DNA of 64,000 nucleotides from contig NZ_CP145606.1 of the NCBI RefSeq assembly GCF_028776105.2, positions 1,302,001-1,366,000 on the forward strand, given 5' to 3'. Positions 45,294-55,778 of the stretch are shown here, piece after piece. The notes beneath the pieces are model-generated. The model did not search any database, had not been told where the DNA came from, and saw nothing but the letters and a program-made list of their open reading frames with translations. The stretch is from Neisseria leonii (GTDB taxonomy: Bacteria > Pseudomonadota > Gammaproteobacteria > Burkholderiales > Neisseriaceae). Numbering within the stretch: position 1 is the first letter of the stretch; every line of letters starts with the position of its first letter. A program made the translations under genes and the position numbers.

Positions 45294-45830
45294 ATGGAAC
45301 AGCAGAATGAAGAATGGGTCAGCAAGACCCGGATGAAAAAGCGCATGAACGAATTGCAGGATTTGGGCATGGAGTTGACCCGCCTGTCGAATGAAACGCT
45401 GAAAAAAATCGGCCTGCCGGAAGCTCTGTACGAAGCGGTGCGCGAATACAAAAAAATCACGTCCAACGGTGCCACCAAACGCCAAACCCAATATATCGGC
45501 CGTCTGATGCGCGAAACCGACCCCGCGCCGATACGCGATTATCTGGCCAAACTCAAAGGCGAACACACCGCGCACAATGCCTTTTTGCAGCGTGTGGAAG
45601 CACAGCGCGAACGGCTGATTGCCGACGACGGCGCACTGACCGCTTTTGTGGCCGACCACCCGCACGCCGATACGGGCGCGCTGCGCACCCTGATCCGCAA
45701 CGCGCGCAAAGAAAAAGAACAAAACAAGCCGCCGAAAAACTTCCGCGCACTCTATCAGGAAATCAAAGCCGTGATGGACACGCAGAATACGTTTTCAGAC
45801 GGCCTTGACGACACCGGCGGAGAAGTCTGA
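45294..45830 (+). CDS. darP: Ribosome-associated protein DarP (DUF615, YjgA)
   Basis: 178 aa, helical and highly charged. WVSKTRMKKRMNELQDLG at the N-terminus and RQTQYIGRLMRE are DUF615/YjgA blocks. DarP promotes late maturation of the 50S ribosomal subunit. Its stop overlaps the start of the next gene (TGATG). Confidence 0.92.
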   Translation: MEQQNEEWVSKTRMKKRMNELQDLGMELTRLSNETLKKIGLPEALYEAVREYKKITSNGATKRQTQYIGRLMRETDPAPIRDYLAKLKGEHTAHNAFLQRVEAQRERLIADDGALTAFVADHPHADTGALRTLIRNARKEKEQNKPPKNFRALYQEIKAVMDTQNTFSDGLDDTGGEV

Positions 45831-46297
45831 TGTTCCCCTATGCCGACGATCCCGCCTACAATGCCTTTATTCTCAACATTCTGGCACAGGAAACCGTTTA
45901 CAGCCTGAGTCTGCACGGCGAAACGGCCGAATGCCCCTCGGAAGTGTACGACGACGAACAGGGCGAGCCGCTGCCGGTATTCTGCGTGTGGCAGAGTGCC
46001 GCCAAAGCGCGCGCCTGCCGCAGTGCGGAATGGGCGGATTTCCAAGTGGAAGCGGTAACACTCAACGACTTCCTGCACGACTGGCTGATCGGTTTCGACC
46101 AGAACGAAGTCTTGGTCGGCGTGGATTTCGATGCCGACCTTTTCGGCATGGAAATCGAGCCGGTGGAACTGTTGGGCGATATTCTCGATGCGGCCGCGCA
46201 AAACCGGCAAACCCATTTAATCGACCAATACGACGACCTGATGGCCTACCGCTTGGAATGGGAACGCCTGATGGCCGGCCAGAAACACCTCAACTGA
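45830..46297 (+). CDS. DUF2750-like protein
   Basis: 155 aa, acidic. PLPVFCVWQSAAKARAC followed by EWADFQVEAVTLNDFLHDWLIG and VGVDFDADLFGMEIEP follows the DUF2750 pattern (PVLPVWP.., EWADY.., FL..WL.., VGV). Function unknown. Start codon overlaps the darP stop, so translation is coupled. Confidence 0.75.
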   Translation: MFPYADDPAYNAFILNILAQETVYSLSLHGETAECPSEVYDDEQGEPLPVFCVWQSAAKARACRSAEWADFQVEAVTLNDFLHDWLIGFDQNEVLVGVDFDADLFGMEIEPVELLGDILDAAAQNRQTHLIDQYDDLMAYRLEWERLMAGQKHLN

Positions 46298-46326
46298 ATC
46301 CGGCGGCACAAGCCGCCGTTTAATCT

Positions 46327-46965
46327 ATGCGCCCTATCGTTTCCCGCCGCCTGACGGCCGCCGCAGCCGCACTCTCGCTGTGCGCCGCCGCCCTGTTCGG
46401 CCTGACCCTGCACCCGACTGAACCGTTTGCCTTTGAAAATCCGCTGCTGCTGTGGCTGCACGCCCACACCGTACCCGCGATGACCTGTCTGTCGCTGGCT
46501 TTGCACTTTTTCGGCAAACCGCTCTATGCCACCCTGTTTATCCTGTGTCTCTCATCTTGGCTGTGGTATCGCGGCCGTGTGCGGCACGCCCTGCTTCTGG
46601 CCCTGGGTACCGGCCTGTCCGCCGCCCTGATGCACTATGCCAAACTGTTTTTTCTGCGCAGCCGTCCCGAATTGTGGCCGCGTCTGGCGGAAGAAACCAG
46701 CGCGTCATTTCCCAGCGGCCATGCCACGTATGCCGCCGCGCTGGCCGCCGCCCTCTTCATCAACCACCGCCACTCGCCGCACCGCAGCCTGTGGCTGGCG
46801 GGCGGCATACTGTTTGCTCTGGCGATGGGTCTGTCCCGGCTGATTCTGGGCGTACACTACCCTACCGATATTGCGGCGGGCTGGATAACCGGCACGGCGT
46901 GCGTTGTTCTGCTCCATACCCTGCTGCCGGAACGGCAAACCGCTGCTTTAAGCAGGCAGCCGTAA
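46327..46965 (+). CDS. PAP2-family membrane phosphatase
   Basis: 212 aa with about six membrane helices. The three PAP2 motifs are complete: KLFFLRSRP, FPSGHATY and SRLILGVHYPTDIAAG. Likely dephosphorylates a lipid phosphate such as undecaprenyl pyrophosphate or phosphatidylglycerol phosphate on the periplasmic side. Follows the DUF2750 gene by 29 bases. Confidence 0.9.
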   Translation: MRPIVSRRLTAAAAALSLCAAALFGLTLHPTEPFAFENPLLLWLHAHTVPAMTCLSLALHFFGKPLYATLFILCLSSWLWYRGRVRHALLLALGTGLSAALMHYAKLFFLRSRPELWPRLAEETSASFPSGHATYAAALAAALFINHRHSPHRSLWLAGGILFALAMGLSRLILGVHYPTDIAAGWITGTACVVLLHTLLPERQTAALSRQP

Positions 46966-46982
46966 CCGCCGCCTGCCATACA

Positions 46983-47026
46983 AAAGGCCGTCTGAAAACC
47001 ACGCAACCGCGTTTTCAGACGGCCTT
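46983..47026. terminator. Inverted DUS pair between PAP2 gene and ptsI
   Basis: AAAGGCCGTCTGAAAAC and GTTTTCAGACGGCCTT around CACGCAACCGC, between convergent genes. Confidence 0.8.
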
Positions 47027-47052
47027 ATCTATTACAGGTTTTTGCTACACGG

Positions 47053-48801
47053 CTAATCCGCCGCGCCCTCATTCAGGCTTTTCAGCAGTTTCTCCGCCTT
47101 ATCGGGATCTTCGTTGCGCATCACCCGCGCCACGCTGCGCTCCAATTCGTCCAGATGGCTGTGAATCACCCGGTCTTTGACTGCCAGCAGGTTGTTGGTA
47201 TTCATGGAAAAACGGCGCAGGCCGATGCCCAGCAGCAAACGGGTAAACAGCGCATCGCCCGCCATTTCGCCACACACCGATACCGACTTGTTCATGCGGT
47301 TGGCCGTGCGGATAATGTGGCTGATCAGACGCAATACGGCCGGATGGGCGGGCTGGTACAGATAGCTGACGGAATCGTCGCCGCGATCGACCGATAACGT
47401 ATATTGAATCAAATCGTTGGTGCCGATGGAAACGAAATCGATGTATTTGAGCAGCGTGGAAACGGTCAGCGCGGCAGAAGGCACTTCAATCATGCAGCCG
47501 ACTTTGATGCCGCCGAACGGCTCGCCGCGCTCTTCGAGCTGGCGGCGCGCGGTTTCCAGATGCAGCAGCGACTGCCTGACCTCGGCCACCGACGCAATCA
47601 TCGGCCACATCATGTTCACCGGCCCCAGGGCCGCCGCGCGCAGAATGGCGCGCATTTGGGTGCGGAACATCACGGGTTCGGCCAGACACAGGCGGATACC
47701 CGTCATGCCCAAAGCCGGATTGAGACTGCCGTTGGGCGTGCCGCTGTGGCCGAACCAGCGCGGATTTTTATCCACGCCCAAATCCACCGTGCGTATGGTC
47801 AGCGGTTTGCCTTTGAGTTTTTTGACAATGTCGCTGTATACGGCAAACTGCTCTGCTTCGTCGGGCAGCGTGTCGCGGTTGAGATAGAGAAACTCGCTGC
47901 GGAACAGGCCTACGCCGTCTGCACCGTAATTGTGCAGTGCTTTGATGTCTTCGGCCGATTCGATATTGGCCAACAGCTCGATTTGCGTACCGTCGGCAGT
48001 GGTGGCGGCAGTTTTTTTCAGCTTATTGAGTGCGCGCTTCTTGCTGCGGTATTCGCGCTGACGGCGGCGGTATTCGGCCATCACCAAATCATCGGGGTTG
48101 ATAATCAGCACGCCGTTGATGCCGTCCACAATCACCCATTCGTGTTCGCGGATCAGACGGCGTGCGTGATGCAGGCCGATGACGGACGGAATGTCCAGAC
48201 TGCGCCCCAAAATCGCCGTGTGGCTGGTGGGGCCGCCCGCATCGGTGACAAAAGCCACCACCCGCTGCTCTTTCAGATGCACCGTATCGGCCGGCGACAA
48301 ATCGTGCGCAATCAGAATGGTGTCTTCCAAAAGATTCACGTCCAAATTCAGATCGCTGCCCGAACCGGTTAAATGGTTGTGAATCCGCTCCACCACTTGC
48401 AGCATATCCTGTTTGCGCTGGCGCAGGTATTCGTCTCCGATGGCGTCAAACTGGCTGCTGAGATGGTCGGTTTGGATTTTGAGCGCCCATTCGGCATTGA
48501 TATTCTGCGCTTTGATAATATCGATCGGGTCGCGCGAGAGGGTTACATCGGTCAGCAGCATCAAATGCAGCGAGATAAACGCGCCCAGTTCGGTGGGCGC
48601 GTTTTCGGGAATCGAACTGCGCAGCCGCTCCAACTGGCGGCGCGCGGCTTTGACCGCAGCCTCAAACCGGCCGGTTTCGGCCGGGATTTCGTCTTCGGCC
48701 AGATGGTGCTGCGGCACTTCGTCCATACCGCGCACCAACAGATGCGCGCGGCCGATGGCAATGCCTTTGCCCGCCGCCACACCGTGCAGCATAAAACTCA
48801 T
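47053..48801 (-). CDS. ptsI: PTS enzyme I
   Basis: 582 aa, full length. The phosphorylated His is in GGPTSHTAILGRS, and the PEP-binding C-terminal domain has GMIEVPSAA, SIGTNDLIQYTL and CGEMAGD. Transfers phosphate from PEP to HPr. Starts one base after the HPr stop. No sugar-specific permease is in the window. Confidence 0.97.
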   Translation of the reverse strand: MSFMLHGVAAGKGIAIGRAHLLVRGMDEVPQHHLAEDEIPAETGRFEAAVKAARRQLERLRSSIPENAPTELGAFISLHLMLLTDVTLSRDPIDIIKAQNINAEWALKIQTDHLSSQFDAIGDEYLRQRKQDMLQVVERIHNHLTGSGSDLNLDVNLLEDTILIAHDLSPADTVHLKEQRVVAFVTDAGGPTSHTAILGRSLDIPSVIGLHHARRLIREHEWVIVDGINGVLIINPDDLVMAEYRRRQREYRSKKRALNKLKKTAATTADGTQIELLANIESAEDIKALHNYGADGVGLFRSEFLYLNRDTLPDEAEQFAVYSDIVKKLKGKPLTIRTVDLGVDKNPRWFGHSGTPNGSLNPALGMTGIRLCLAEPVMFRTQMRAILRAAALGPVNMMWPMIASVAEVRQSLLHLETARRQLEERGEPFGGIKVGCMIEVPSAALTVSTLLKYIDFVSIGTNDLIQYTLSVDRGDDSVSYLYQPAHPAVLRLISHIIRTANRMNKSVSVCGEMAGDALFTRLLLGIGLRRFSMNTNNLLAVKDRVIHSHLDELERSVARVMRNEDPDKAEKLLKSLNEGAAD

Positions 48802-48802
48802 C

Positions 48803-49072
48803 TCATTCCCCTTCGCCGAAATAATCGTTGATTAAATCCACGAGTGCCTGCATGGCTGCGGCTTCGTCGGGGCCGTCTGTTTCCAGCCCGATGAGGCTGC
48901 CTTTGGCCGCCGCCAGCATCATCAGCCCCATAATGCTTTTGCCGTTTACCCGCCGCTCCCCGCGCGTTACCCACACTTCGCTCTGAAAACCCGAAGCCGT
49001 CTGCGTGAATTTGCTGGACGCACGGGCGTGCAGGCCGAGTTTGTTGATGATTTCGATTTCCTGTTTCAGCAT
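48803..49072 (-). CDS. ptsH: Phosphocarrier protein HPr
   Basis: 89 aa. His-15 site in GLHARASSKF and the Ser-46-like region NGKSIMGLMMLAA. Start at 49072; the open frame continues upstream as the shadow of the IIA gene. Middle gene of the IIA-ptsH-ptsI operon. Confidence 0.97.
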   Translation of the reverse strand: MLKQEIEIINKLGLHARASSKFTQTASGFQSEVWVTRGERRVNGKSIMGLMMLAAAKGSLIGLETDGPDEAAAMQALVDLINDYFGEGE

Positions 49073-49083
49073 GGCGCGTATCC

Positions 49084-49488
49084 TTATTCGGGCGGGTGGG
49101 TAATTTCCAAAATGCCGTCTATGGCGGCCTGTTTGACTTGGGCGGCAAACAGCAGCAGATCGTCGGTCTGCGTGTGGTACTGCACGGCTTTTACCATCAT
49201 CGGCGCATTCAGCCCGGTCAGCATGGCCACTTTGCCCGGCACCACCAGTTTGCGCGCGGCATTGCACGGTGTGGCACCGAAAATATCGGCCAGCACCAGC
49301 ACGCCGTCCGGGCAGTCCAATTCCCGTATGCTTTCTTGAATACGGCCGATGACATCGTCGTGGTCTTCATCGGGCGATATGCCGAGCAGGGCGGTTTTCG
49401 CCATACCCATACCGGAAAAAAAATGATTCGCCAGCTTGCGGTAGGCTTCGCCCACGGTTTCGTGGGTAACAATTATCAGGCCGATCAT
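49084..49488 (-). CDS. PTS mannose-family EIIA component
   Basis: 134 aa, EIIA-Man fold. The phospho-His is in IVTHETVGEAY and the family motif DIFGATPCNAA. With no EIIB, C or D partner here, the relay is probably regulatory, as known for other Neisseria and beta-proteobacteria. Operon order is IIA, ptsH, ptsI. Confidence 0.92.
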   Translation of the reverse strand: MIGLIIVTHETVGEAYRKLANHFFSGMGMAKTALLGISPDEDHDDVIGRIQESIRELDCPDGVLVLADIFGATPCNAARKLVVPGKVAMLTGLNAPMMVKAVQYHTQTDDLLLFAAQVKQAAIDGILEITHPPE

Positions 49489-49531
49489 GATGCTATGCTG
49501 TTTTTGGCAACGCGGGCATTATAAGCTCTGT

Positions 49532-49592
49532 CAGGCCGTCTGAAAACACGCCCTCTCCCGACAGGTGCAGCCATGCCGTATTCAGACGGCCT
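49532..49592. terminator. Widely spaced inverted DUS pair
   Basis: CAGGCCGTCTGAAAA at 49532 and TTCAGACGGCCT at 49581-49592 enclose about 34 bases between the IIA promoter and ilvC terminator. Weak as a hairpin. Confidence 0.5.
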
Positions 49593-49613
49593 ATTCCGGC
49601 GCGGCAGCAAAAA

Positions 49614-49638
49614 ACCGCCTGCTTGGGCAACAGGCGGT
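49614..49638 (-). terminator. Intrinsic terminator of ilvC
   Basis: On the minus strand, stem ACCGCCTG / CAGGCGGT followed by TTTTTT, 18 bases past the ilvC stop. Confidence 0.85.
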
Positions 49639-49655
49639 CTGAAAAACGGAACCAA

Positions 49656-50696
<1,041 letters not shown>

Positions 50697-50729
50697 TCAT
50701 GAAAATAAAATGAAAAAAATCCGGGTTCC

Positions 50730-50771
50730 GTTTTCAGACGGCCTGCTGCTGCACGAAGGCCGTCTGAAAAC
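50730..50771. terminator. Inverted DUS pair between ilvH and ilvC
   Basis: GTTTTCAGACGGCCT and AGGCCGTCTGAAAAC around a 12-base loop, inside the ilvI-ilvH-ilvC gene order. It may separate ilvIH and ilvC transcription or only partly terminate. Confidence 0.7.
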
Positions 50772-50782
50772 AGCGTTGCGCG

Positions 50783-51274
50783 CTAAATGCGCAGAATCCG
50801 CTCGCCGCGACCGATGCCCGCCGCACCGGTACGCACGGTTTCGAGAATCAGCCCTTTACCGACGGTTTCCAAGAAAGAGTCCAGTTTGTCGGACGTGCCG
50901 GTGATTTCGACAGTGTAGGATTTGTCGGTAACGTCCACCACGCGGCCGCGGTAGATTTCGGCCAGCCGCAGTATTTCGTCGCGGTCTTTGCCCACCGCGC
51001 GCACTTTGACCAGCATCAGCTCGCGTTCGACAAAGCGGCTTTCGTTCAAGTCCACCACTTTTACCACTTCAATCAGCTTGTTCAGCTGCTTGGTAATCTG
51101 CTCGATGACGCTGTCGTCGCCGCTGGTTACAATCGTCATGCGCGAGAGGGTTTTGTCTTCCGTCGGTGCCACCGACAAAGAGTCGATGTTGTAGTCGCGT
51201 GCCGAAAACAGCCCCACCACACGGCTCATCGCGCCCGATTCATTTTCCATCAGGATAGATAAAATGTGTCGCAT
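50783..51274 (-). CDS. ilvH: Acetolactate synthase, regulatory small subunit
   Basis: 163 aa. N-terminal ACT domain (HILSILMENESGAMSRVVGLFSARDYNIDSL) that binds valine, and a C-terminal domain with ELMLVKV. Its start overlaps the ilvI stop by one base (TAATG). Confidence 0.96.
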   Translation of the reverse strand: MRHILSILMENESGAMSRVVGLFSARDYNIDSLSVAPTEDKTLSRMTIVTSGDDSVIEQITKQLNKLIEVVKVVDLNESRFVERELMLVKVRAVGKDRDEILRLAEIYRGRVVDVTDKSYTVEITGTSDKLDSFLETVGKGLILETVRTGAAGIGRGERILRI

Positions 51275-53055
51275 TATGGCACGCTCCTTGTATCATAGTC
51301 GCGGTCGTTCACGTCGTTCACATCGCTGTCGGCCTTGCTCTCGCGCATATGCAGCGGCAGCACCATTTCGTCCAAACCTTTGCCGTTGCCCACCATCGGG
51401 AAAACGTTCTGTTTTTTATCGGTAATAAAATCCAGGAACACAAAACGGTCTTTCATCGCCAGGGCTTCGCGCAGCGCGCCTTCGACATCCGATGCTTTTT
51501 CAATCCGCATACCGACATGGCCGTAGGCTTCGGCCAGCTTGACGAAATCGGGCAGCGAGTCGAAATAGGTTTCCGATTCGCGGTCGCTGTAATACAGCTC
51601 CTGCCATTGGCGCACCATGCCCAAATAACCGTTGTTCAGGCAAATCACCTTAATCGGCAGTTTGTATTGGAAGCAGGTACTCAATTCCTGAATATTCATC
51701 TGAATCGAGCCTTCGCCGGTGATGCAGCAGACATCTTTGTCCGGCGCGGCCAGATACGCGCCCATGGCATACGGCAAGCCCACGCCCATCGTGCCGAGGC
51801 CGCCTGAATTGAGCCACTGGCGCGGCCGCTCGAACGGATAATACTGCGCGGCAAACATTTGGTGCTGTCCCACATCGGACGTGATGATGGCATCGTTGTT
51901 GGTCACTTCGGCCAACGTTTTCACCACCATCTGCGGCAGGATAATGCCGCCCTCGGTATCGGGCAGACGCAGGCAGTCGCGGCTGCGCCATGCCTCGATG
52001 GTGTGCCACCATTTGTCCAGCGGCGCTTCGGCAAAGGCCAGATTCTGTTTGCGCCACAAAGCGGCCATATCGCGCAACACGTTTTTCACGTCGCCGACAA
52101 TCGGAATATCCGCCTTGACACGTTTGGAAATGCTGGACGGATCAATATCGATATGGATGATTTTTTTCGATTTTTCGGCAAATTTGGCCGGAACGGAAAC
52201 CACACGGTCGTCAAACCTCGCCCCCACGGCCAACACCACATCGGCATTCTGCATCGCCAGATTGGCTTCGTACGTGCCGTGCATACCCAGCATACCCAGA
52301 AACTGTCTGTTGCTCGACGGATACGCACCCAAACCCATCAAAGTGCCGGTACACGGCGCGCCGGTCAGTTTCACAAAATCGGTCAGCTCTTGTGCAGCAT
52401 TGCCCAGCACCACGCCGCCGCCGAAATACACCAGCGGCCGCTTGGCTGCCGCCAGCATCTGTACCGCTTTTTTCATCTGGCCTGCATGGCCGTTGACGAC
52501 CGGCTGGTACGAACGGATAAAAATATCTTCCTGCGGATAGCTGAATTTGGCCATCGCCTGGGTAACGTCTTTGGCGACGTCTACCACCACCGGCCCCGGA
52601 CGGCCGCTTTTGGCAATTTGAAAAGCCTTTTTAATGGTATCGGTCAGCTCGTGGATATTCGTTACCAGAAAATTGTGTTTCACACAGGGGCGCGACACCC
52701 CGACCATATCGATTTCCTGAAACGCGTCCGAACCGATGGCGGGCGTACCCACCTGGCCGGAAATTACCACAATCGGTACGGAATCGGTATAGGCCGTGGC
52801 AATGCCGGTAATGGCATTGGTCGCCCCCGGCCCGGATGTTACCAGTGCCACGCCCACTTTGCCGCTGGTACGCGCATAAGCATCGGCCGCATGAACCGCC
52901 GCCTGCTCGTGGCGCACCAAAATATGTTTGAATTTGTTTAACTGGAAAAGTGCATCGTAGATTTCGAGCACCGCACCGCCGGGATAACCGAAAACGTATT
53001 CCACGCCCTCGGCTTTCAGACTCTGCACAATAATCTGTGCACCTGATAATTGCAT
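51274..53055 (-). CDS. ilvI: Acetolactate synthase, catalytic large subunit
   Basis: 593 aa, ThDP enzyme. Catalytic Glu in LVRHEQAAVHAADAYAR, GSDAFQEID in the FAD region, and the ThDP-Mg motif GEGSIQMNIQELSTCFQYKLPIKVICLNN. Condenses pyruvate to acetolactate or with 2-oxobutyrate. AAGAGG ribosome site 6 bases upstream. Confidence 0.97.
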   Translation of the reverse strand: MQLSGAQIIVQSLKAEGVEYVFGYPGGAVLEIYDALFQLNKFKHILVRHEQAAVHAADAYARTSGKVGVALVTSGPGATNAITGIATAYTDSVPIVVISGQVGTPAIGSDAFQEIDMVGVSRPCVKHNFLVTNIHELTDTIKKAFQIAKSGRPGPVVVDVAKDVTQAMAKFSYPQEDIFIRSYQPVVNGHAGQMKKAVQMLAAAKRPLVYFGGGVVLGNAAQELTDFVKLTGAPCTGTLMGLGAYPSSNRQFLGMLGMHGTYEANLAMQNADVVLAVGARFDDRVVSVPAKFAEKSKKIIHIDIDPSSISKRVKADIPIVGDVKNVLRDMAALWRKQNLAFAEAPLDKWWHTIEAWRSRDCLRLPDTEGGIILPQMVVKTLAEVTNNDAIITSDVGQHQMFAAQYYPFERPRQWLNSGGLGTMGVGLPYAMGAYLAAPDKDVCCITGEGSIQMNIQELSTCFQYKLPIKVICLNNGYLGMVRQWQELYYSDRESETYFDSLPDFVKLAEAYGHVGMRIEKASDVEGALREALAMKDRFVFLDFITDKKQNVFPMVGNGKGLDEMVLPLHMRESKADSDVNDVNDRDYDTRSVP

Positions 53056-53343
53056 GATGGCCTCTTAATTTCCGCACGGGAACCAATAATAAACACAGGC
53101 TTTGCCGCAGCAACTTTAATGCTTGTAGTCCCGAACAGCGGTTTAGGGTACGCGAACGGGGAGAACAGACAACCAACCGTATGCTTCAGAATTGATTCCG
53201 ATGCTATTAGAGTTAAAAAGTAAAGAATCGCAAAGATAGCGCAATCCCACTCCGCTGGCAAGCAAATTTTCCTCTTGCCGCACCCAAAGAAAAGCCGCCG
53301 CCGGACGGCCGGAAGCGGCATATCTTTTTTACTCTGCATCGAG
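53056..53343. other. Leader region of ilvI
   Basis: About 290 bases between the tRNA and ilvI on the minus strand. Likely holds the ilvI promoter and leader. I looked for a Val/Ile/Leu-rich leader peptide with a terminator and could not support one. Confidence 0.4.
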
Positions 53344-53419
53344 TGGCGCACCCGACTGGGATCGAACCAGCGACCTTCAGCTTCGGAAACTGACGCTCTT
53401 CCAACTGAGCTACGGGTAC
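53344..53419 (-). tRNA. tRNA-Arg(CCG)
   Basis: Minus-strand cloverleaf: acceptor GTACCCG/CGGGTGC, D-arm GCTC/GAGC, anticodon stem TCAGT/GCTGA with loop TTCCGAA (anticodon CCG), T-arm GCTGG/CCAGT with TTCGATC, discriminator G, encoded CCA. Decodes CGG. Confidence 0.95.
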
Positions 53420-53540
53420 ATCGCCTGACAAAGTGTGCATTATCCCACAATCGGCCGCCGCTGCAAAATTTTTGTATCCCGTCCCGCGCCACTGCCGGCA
53501 GAAAAACAGACTTTATTTGAGTTAAACCAAACTTTAAAGA

Positions 53541-53569
53541 TTGGAAAGCGCCGGCGGATTCAGTATAAT
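53541..53569 (+). promoter_or_regulatory. Sigma-70 promoter for the cytochrome c gene
   Basis: TTGGAA (53541-53546), 17-base spacer, TATAAT (53564-53569). The leader to the start codon is about 120 bases and contains ATGCCGTCTGAA, the N. meningitidis-type DUS, near 53600. Confidence 0.65.
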
Positions 53570-53696
53570 CCAGCAAAATATTGTTAATACCCTTTACGAA
53601 ATGCCGTCTGAAAACAGGCCGGAATCCCAAAACGGCCGACCGGCAGCATTTCGCGGAACCTTTCGAACCCTACCCACCCCGGCGAGGCGCAACCCA

Positions 53697-54521
53697 ATGA
53701 ACCACTACTCCGACAACAAAAACGTCCGCGGCTCTGCAGCCACCACCATTATCGGCGGCATCGCGATTCTGCTGGCCGTTTTGTTCTTCCTGGTCAAACT
53801 GGCCACTTCCGGCTATTACAGCGACGTTGCCGATACGACTCCGACCGCTACCGAAACCCGCATCATGCCGCAGGGCTCGGTTATCATGGGCGACGGCACA
53901 CCGGTCGGCCAGCGTACCGGCGAACAGATTTTCAAAAAAACCTGTATCCAGTGCCATGCAGCCGACAGTCAGGTTCCCAACGCACCGAAGCTGACCGACA
54001 GCGGCGACTGGGCACCGCGCATCGCCAAAGGCTTTGAAACCCTGTTCAACAATGCGCTCAACGGCTTCAATGCCATGCCTGCCAAAGGCGGTGCCGCCGA
54101 CCTGACCGATGACGAACTTAAGCGCGCCATCGCCTATATGACCAACCAGTCGGGCGGCAATTTTGACGCCCCCGCCGTCGGTGCGGAAGACTCTGCCTCC
54201 GCAGCCAGCGGTACGGCTTCCGACGCCGCACCCGCCGCTTCGGCTACGGCATCCGTTGACGGCAAAAAAGTGTTCGACGGGCTGTGCATGGCCTGCCATG
54301 CCGCCAACTCCGCCATTCCCGGCTCGCCCAAAATCACCAATACCGCCGACTGGGCCGACCGCATCGGTCAAGGCCGTGCCACTTTGGTCAAACATGCCAT
54401 TGAAGGCTTTACCGGCAAAAACGGTATGATGCCGGCCAAGGGCGGCAACCCCAACTTGAGCGATGCCGAAGTCGAAGCGGCCGTGGTTTATATGGTCAAT
54501 CAGTCCGGCGGCAAAATTTAA
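53697..54521 (+). CDS. cycB: Membrane-anchored di-haem cytochrome c5
   Basis: 274 aa. One N-terminal membrane helix (about residues 15-36) and two class I cytochrome domains with haem sites CIQCH and CMACH. Each has the axial-Met loop (AMPAKGG, MMPAKGG). An Ala/Ser-rich linker joins them. Matches the neisserial c5 that carries electrons from the bc1 complex to cbb3 oxidase or nitrite reductase in the periplasm. Start at 53697 with GAGG at 9 bases. Confidence 0.88.
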   Translation: MNHYSDNKNVRGSAATTIIGGIAILLAVLFFLVKLATSGYYSDVADTTPTATETRIMPQGSVIMGDGTPVGQRTGEQIFKKTCIQCHAADSQVPNAPKLTDSGDWAPRIAKGFETLFNNALNGFNAMPAKGGAADLTDDELKRAIAYMTNQSGGNFDAPAVGAEDSASAASGTASDAAPAASATASVDGKKVFDGLCMACHAANSAIPGSPKITNTADWADRIGQGRATLVKHAIEGFTGKNGMMPAKGGNPNLSDAEVEAAVVYMVNQSGGKI

Positions 54522-54612
54522 ACCCCGCAGCATCGGGCGCACCTCAGAACGGTGCGCTTTTTTCATGCCTGCACTTTTTGTACAATAACCGTTTTATTCG
54601 GATTCGGCAGCC

Positions 54613-55713
54613 ATGGACGCCACCCAATACTACATCGGCATCATGTCGGGTACCAGCATGGACGGTGCCGATGCCGTCCTGATCCGCATGAACGGCATGC
54701 ACTGGCATTCGGCCGGTGCCCATGCCTTTTCCCCCTATCCCGCCGAGCTGAAGCAGGCACTGCTCGACCTGCAAAACTGCGGCAACGACGAATTGCACCG
54801 CAGCCGCCTTCTGGCGCAACAGCTCAGCCGTCTATACGCCGAAACCACCGCCAAACTCCTGCAAAAAAGCGGCTTGATGCCGTCTGAAATCACCGCTATC
54901 GGCTGCCACGGCCAAACCGTACGCCACGCTCCCGAACACGGTTACAGCATCCAGCTCGCCGACTGGGCATTACTGGCCGAATTAAGCGGCATACCCACAA
55001 TCGGCGACTTCCGCAGCAGCGATCTGGCCGCAGGCGGCCAAGGCGCCCCCTTGGTTCCCGCCTTCCATCAGGCACTGTTTGCCGCCCCCGGCGAAACCCG
55101 CGTGCTGCTCAATATCGGCGGCATCGCCAACATCAGTGTCCTGCCTGCCGACCGACCCGCCTTCGGTTTCGATACCGGTCCCGGCAATATGCTGCTGGAC
55201 GCTTGGATGCAGCGTACATTCAACCGTCCCTACGATGCGGACGGTCAAACTGCCGCCAGCGGCCGCACCCTCCCGACCCTGCTCGCACGCCTGCTCGATC
55301 ATGAATATTTCCACCGCCCTCCACCCAAAAGCACCGGCCGCGAACTGTTCTCCCCCGCCTATCTCGATGCCCTGCTCGACGGCAGCGAACAACCCCACGA
55401 CGTTTTGCGTACCCTTGCCGCATTCAGTGCCCAAACAATTGCTGCCGAAATCCGCCGACACGCCCCCGATGCACGGCAGATTTACCTTTGCGGCGGCGGT
55501 ATCCGCAACCGCACGCTGACCGGCGAACTGCAAACCCTGCTGCCCCAAGCCACGCTGCACAGTACAGCCGAACTGAATCTGGATCCGCAATGGGTCGAAG
55601 CAGCCGCGTTCGGCTGGCTGGCCGCATGCCGCACCCACCGCCTGCCCGGCAATCCGCATCACGCCACCGGCGCACGCGGCCCGCGCATTCTGGGCTGTAT
55701 GTACCTGCCCTGA
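54613..55713 (+). CDS. anmK: Anhydro-N-acetylmuramic acid kinase
   Basis: 366 aa. IGIMSGTSMDGADAVLI at the N-terminus, GCHGQTVRH, GFDTGPGNMLLD and the LCGGGIRN block are AnmK signatures. Phosphorylates and opens 1,6-anhydroMurNAc during peptidoglycan recycling. Confidence 0.96.
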   Translation: MDATQYYIGIMSGTSMDGADAVLIRMNGMHWHSAGAHAFSPYPAELKQALLDLQNCGNDELHRSRLLAQQLSRLYAETTAKLLQKSGLMPSEITAIGCHGQTVRHAPEHGYSIQLADWALLAELSGIPTIGDFRSSDLAAGGQGAPLVPAFHQALFAAPGETRVLLNIGGIANISVLPADRPAFGFDTGPGNMLLDAWMQRTFNRPYDADGQTAASGRTLPTLLARLLDHEYFHRPPPKSTGRELFSPAYLDALLDGSEQPHDVLRTLAAFSAQTIAAEIRRHAPDARQIYLCGGGIRNRTLTGELQTLLPQATLHSTAELNLDPQWVEAAAFGWLAACRTHRLPGNPHHATGARGPRILGCMYLP

Positions 55714-55730
55714 CACCGGCAAAAAAAATC

Positions 55731-55747
55731 GCCCCTGAAACAGGGGC
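55731..55747 (-). terminator. Intrinsic terminator of the PNPOx-like gene
   Basis: Minus-strand stem GCCCCTG / CAGGGGC with loop TTT, followed by GATTTTTTTT. It also lies just past the anmK stop on the other strand. Confidence 0.88.
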
Positions 55748-55778
55748 GCAAAAGGAACACAAACCACTACCAAAACTT

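Noticed and set aside
53016..53630. Long frame upstream of ilvI as a leader-peptide gene
   Set aside because: It runs through the tRNA-Arg and shows no attenuator structure or run of branched-chain codons.
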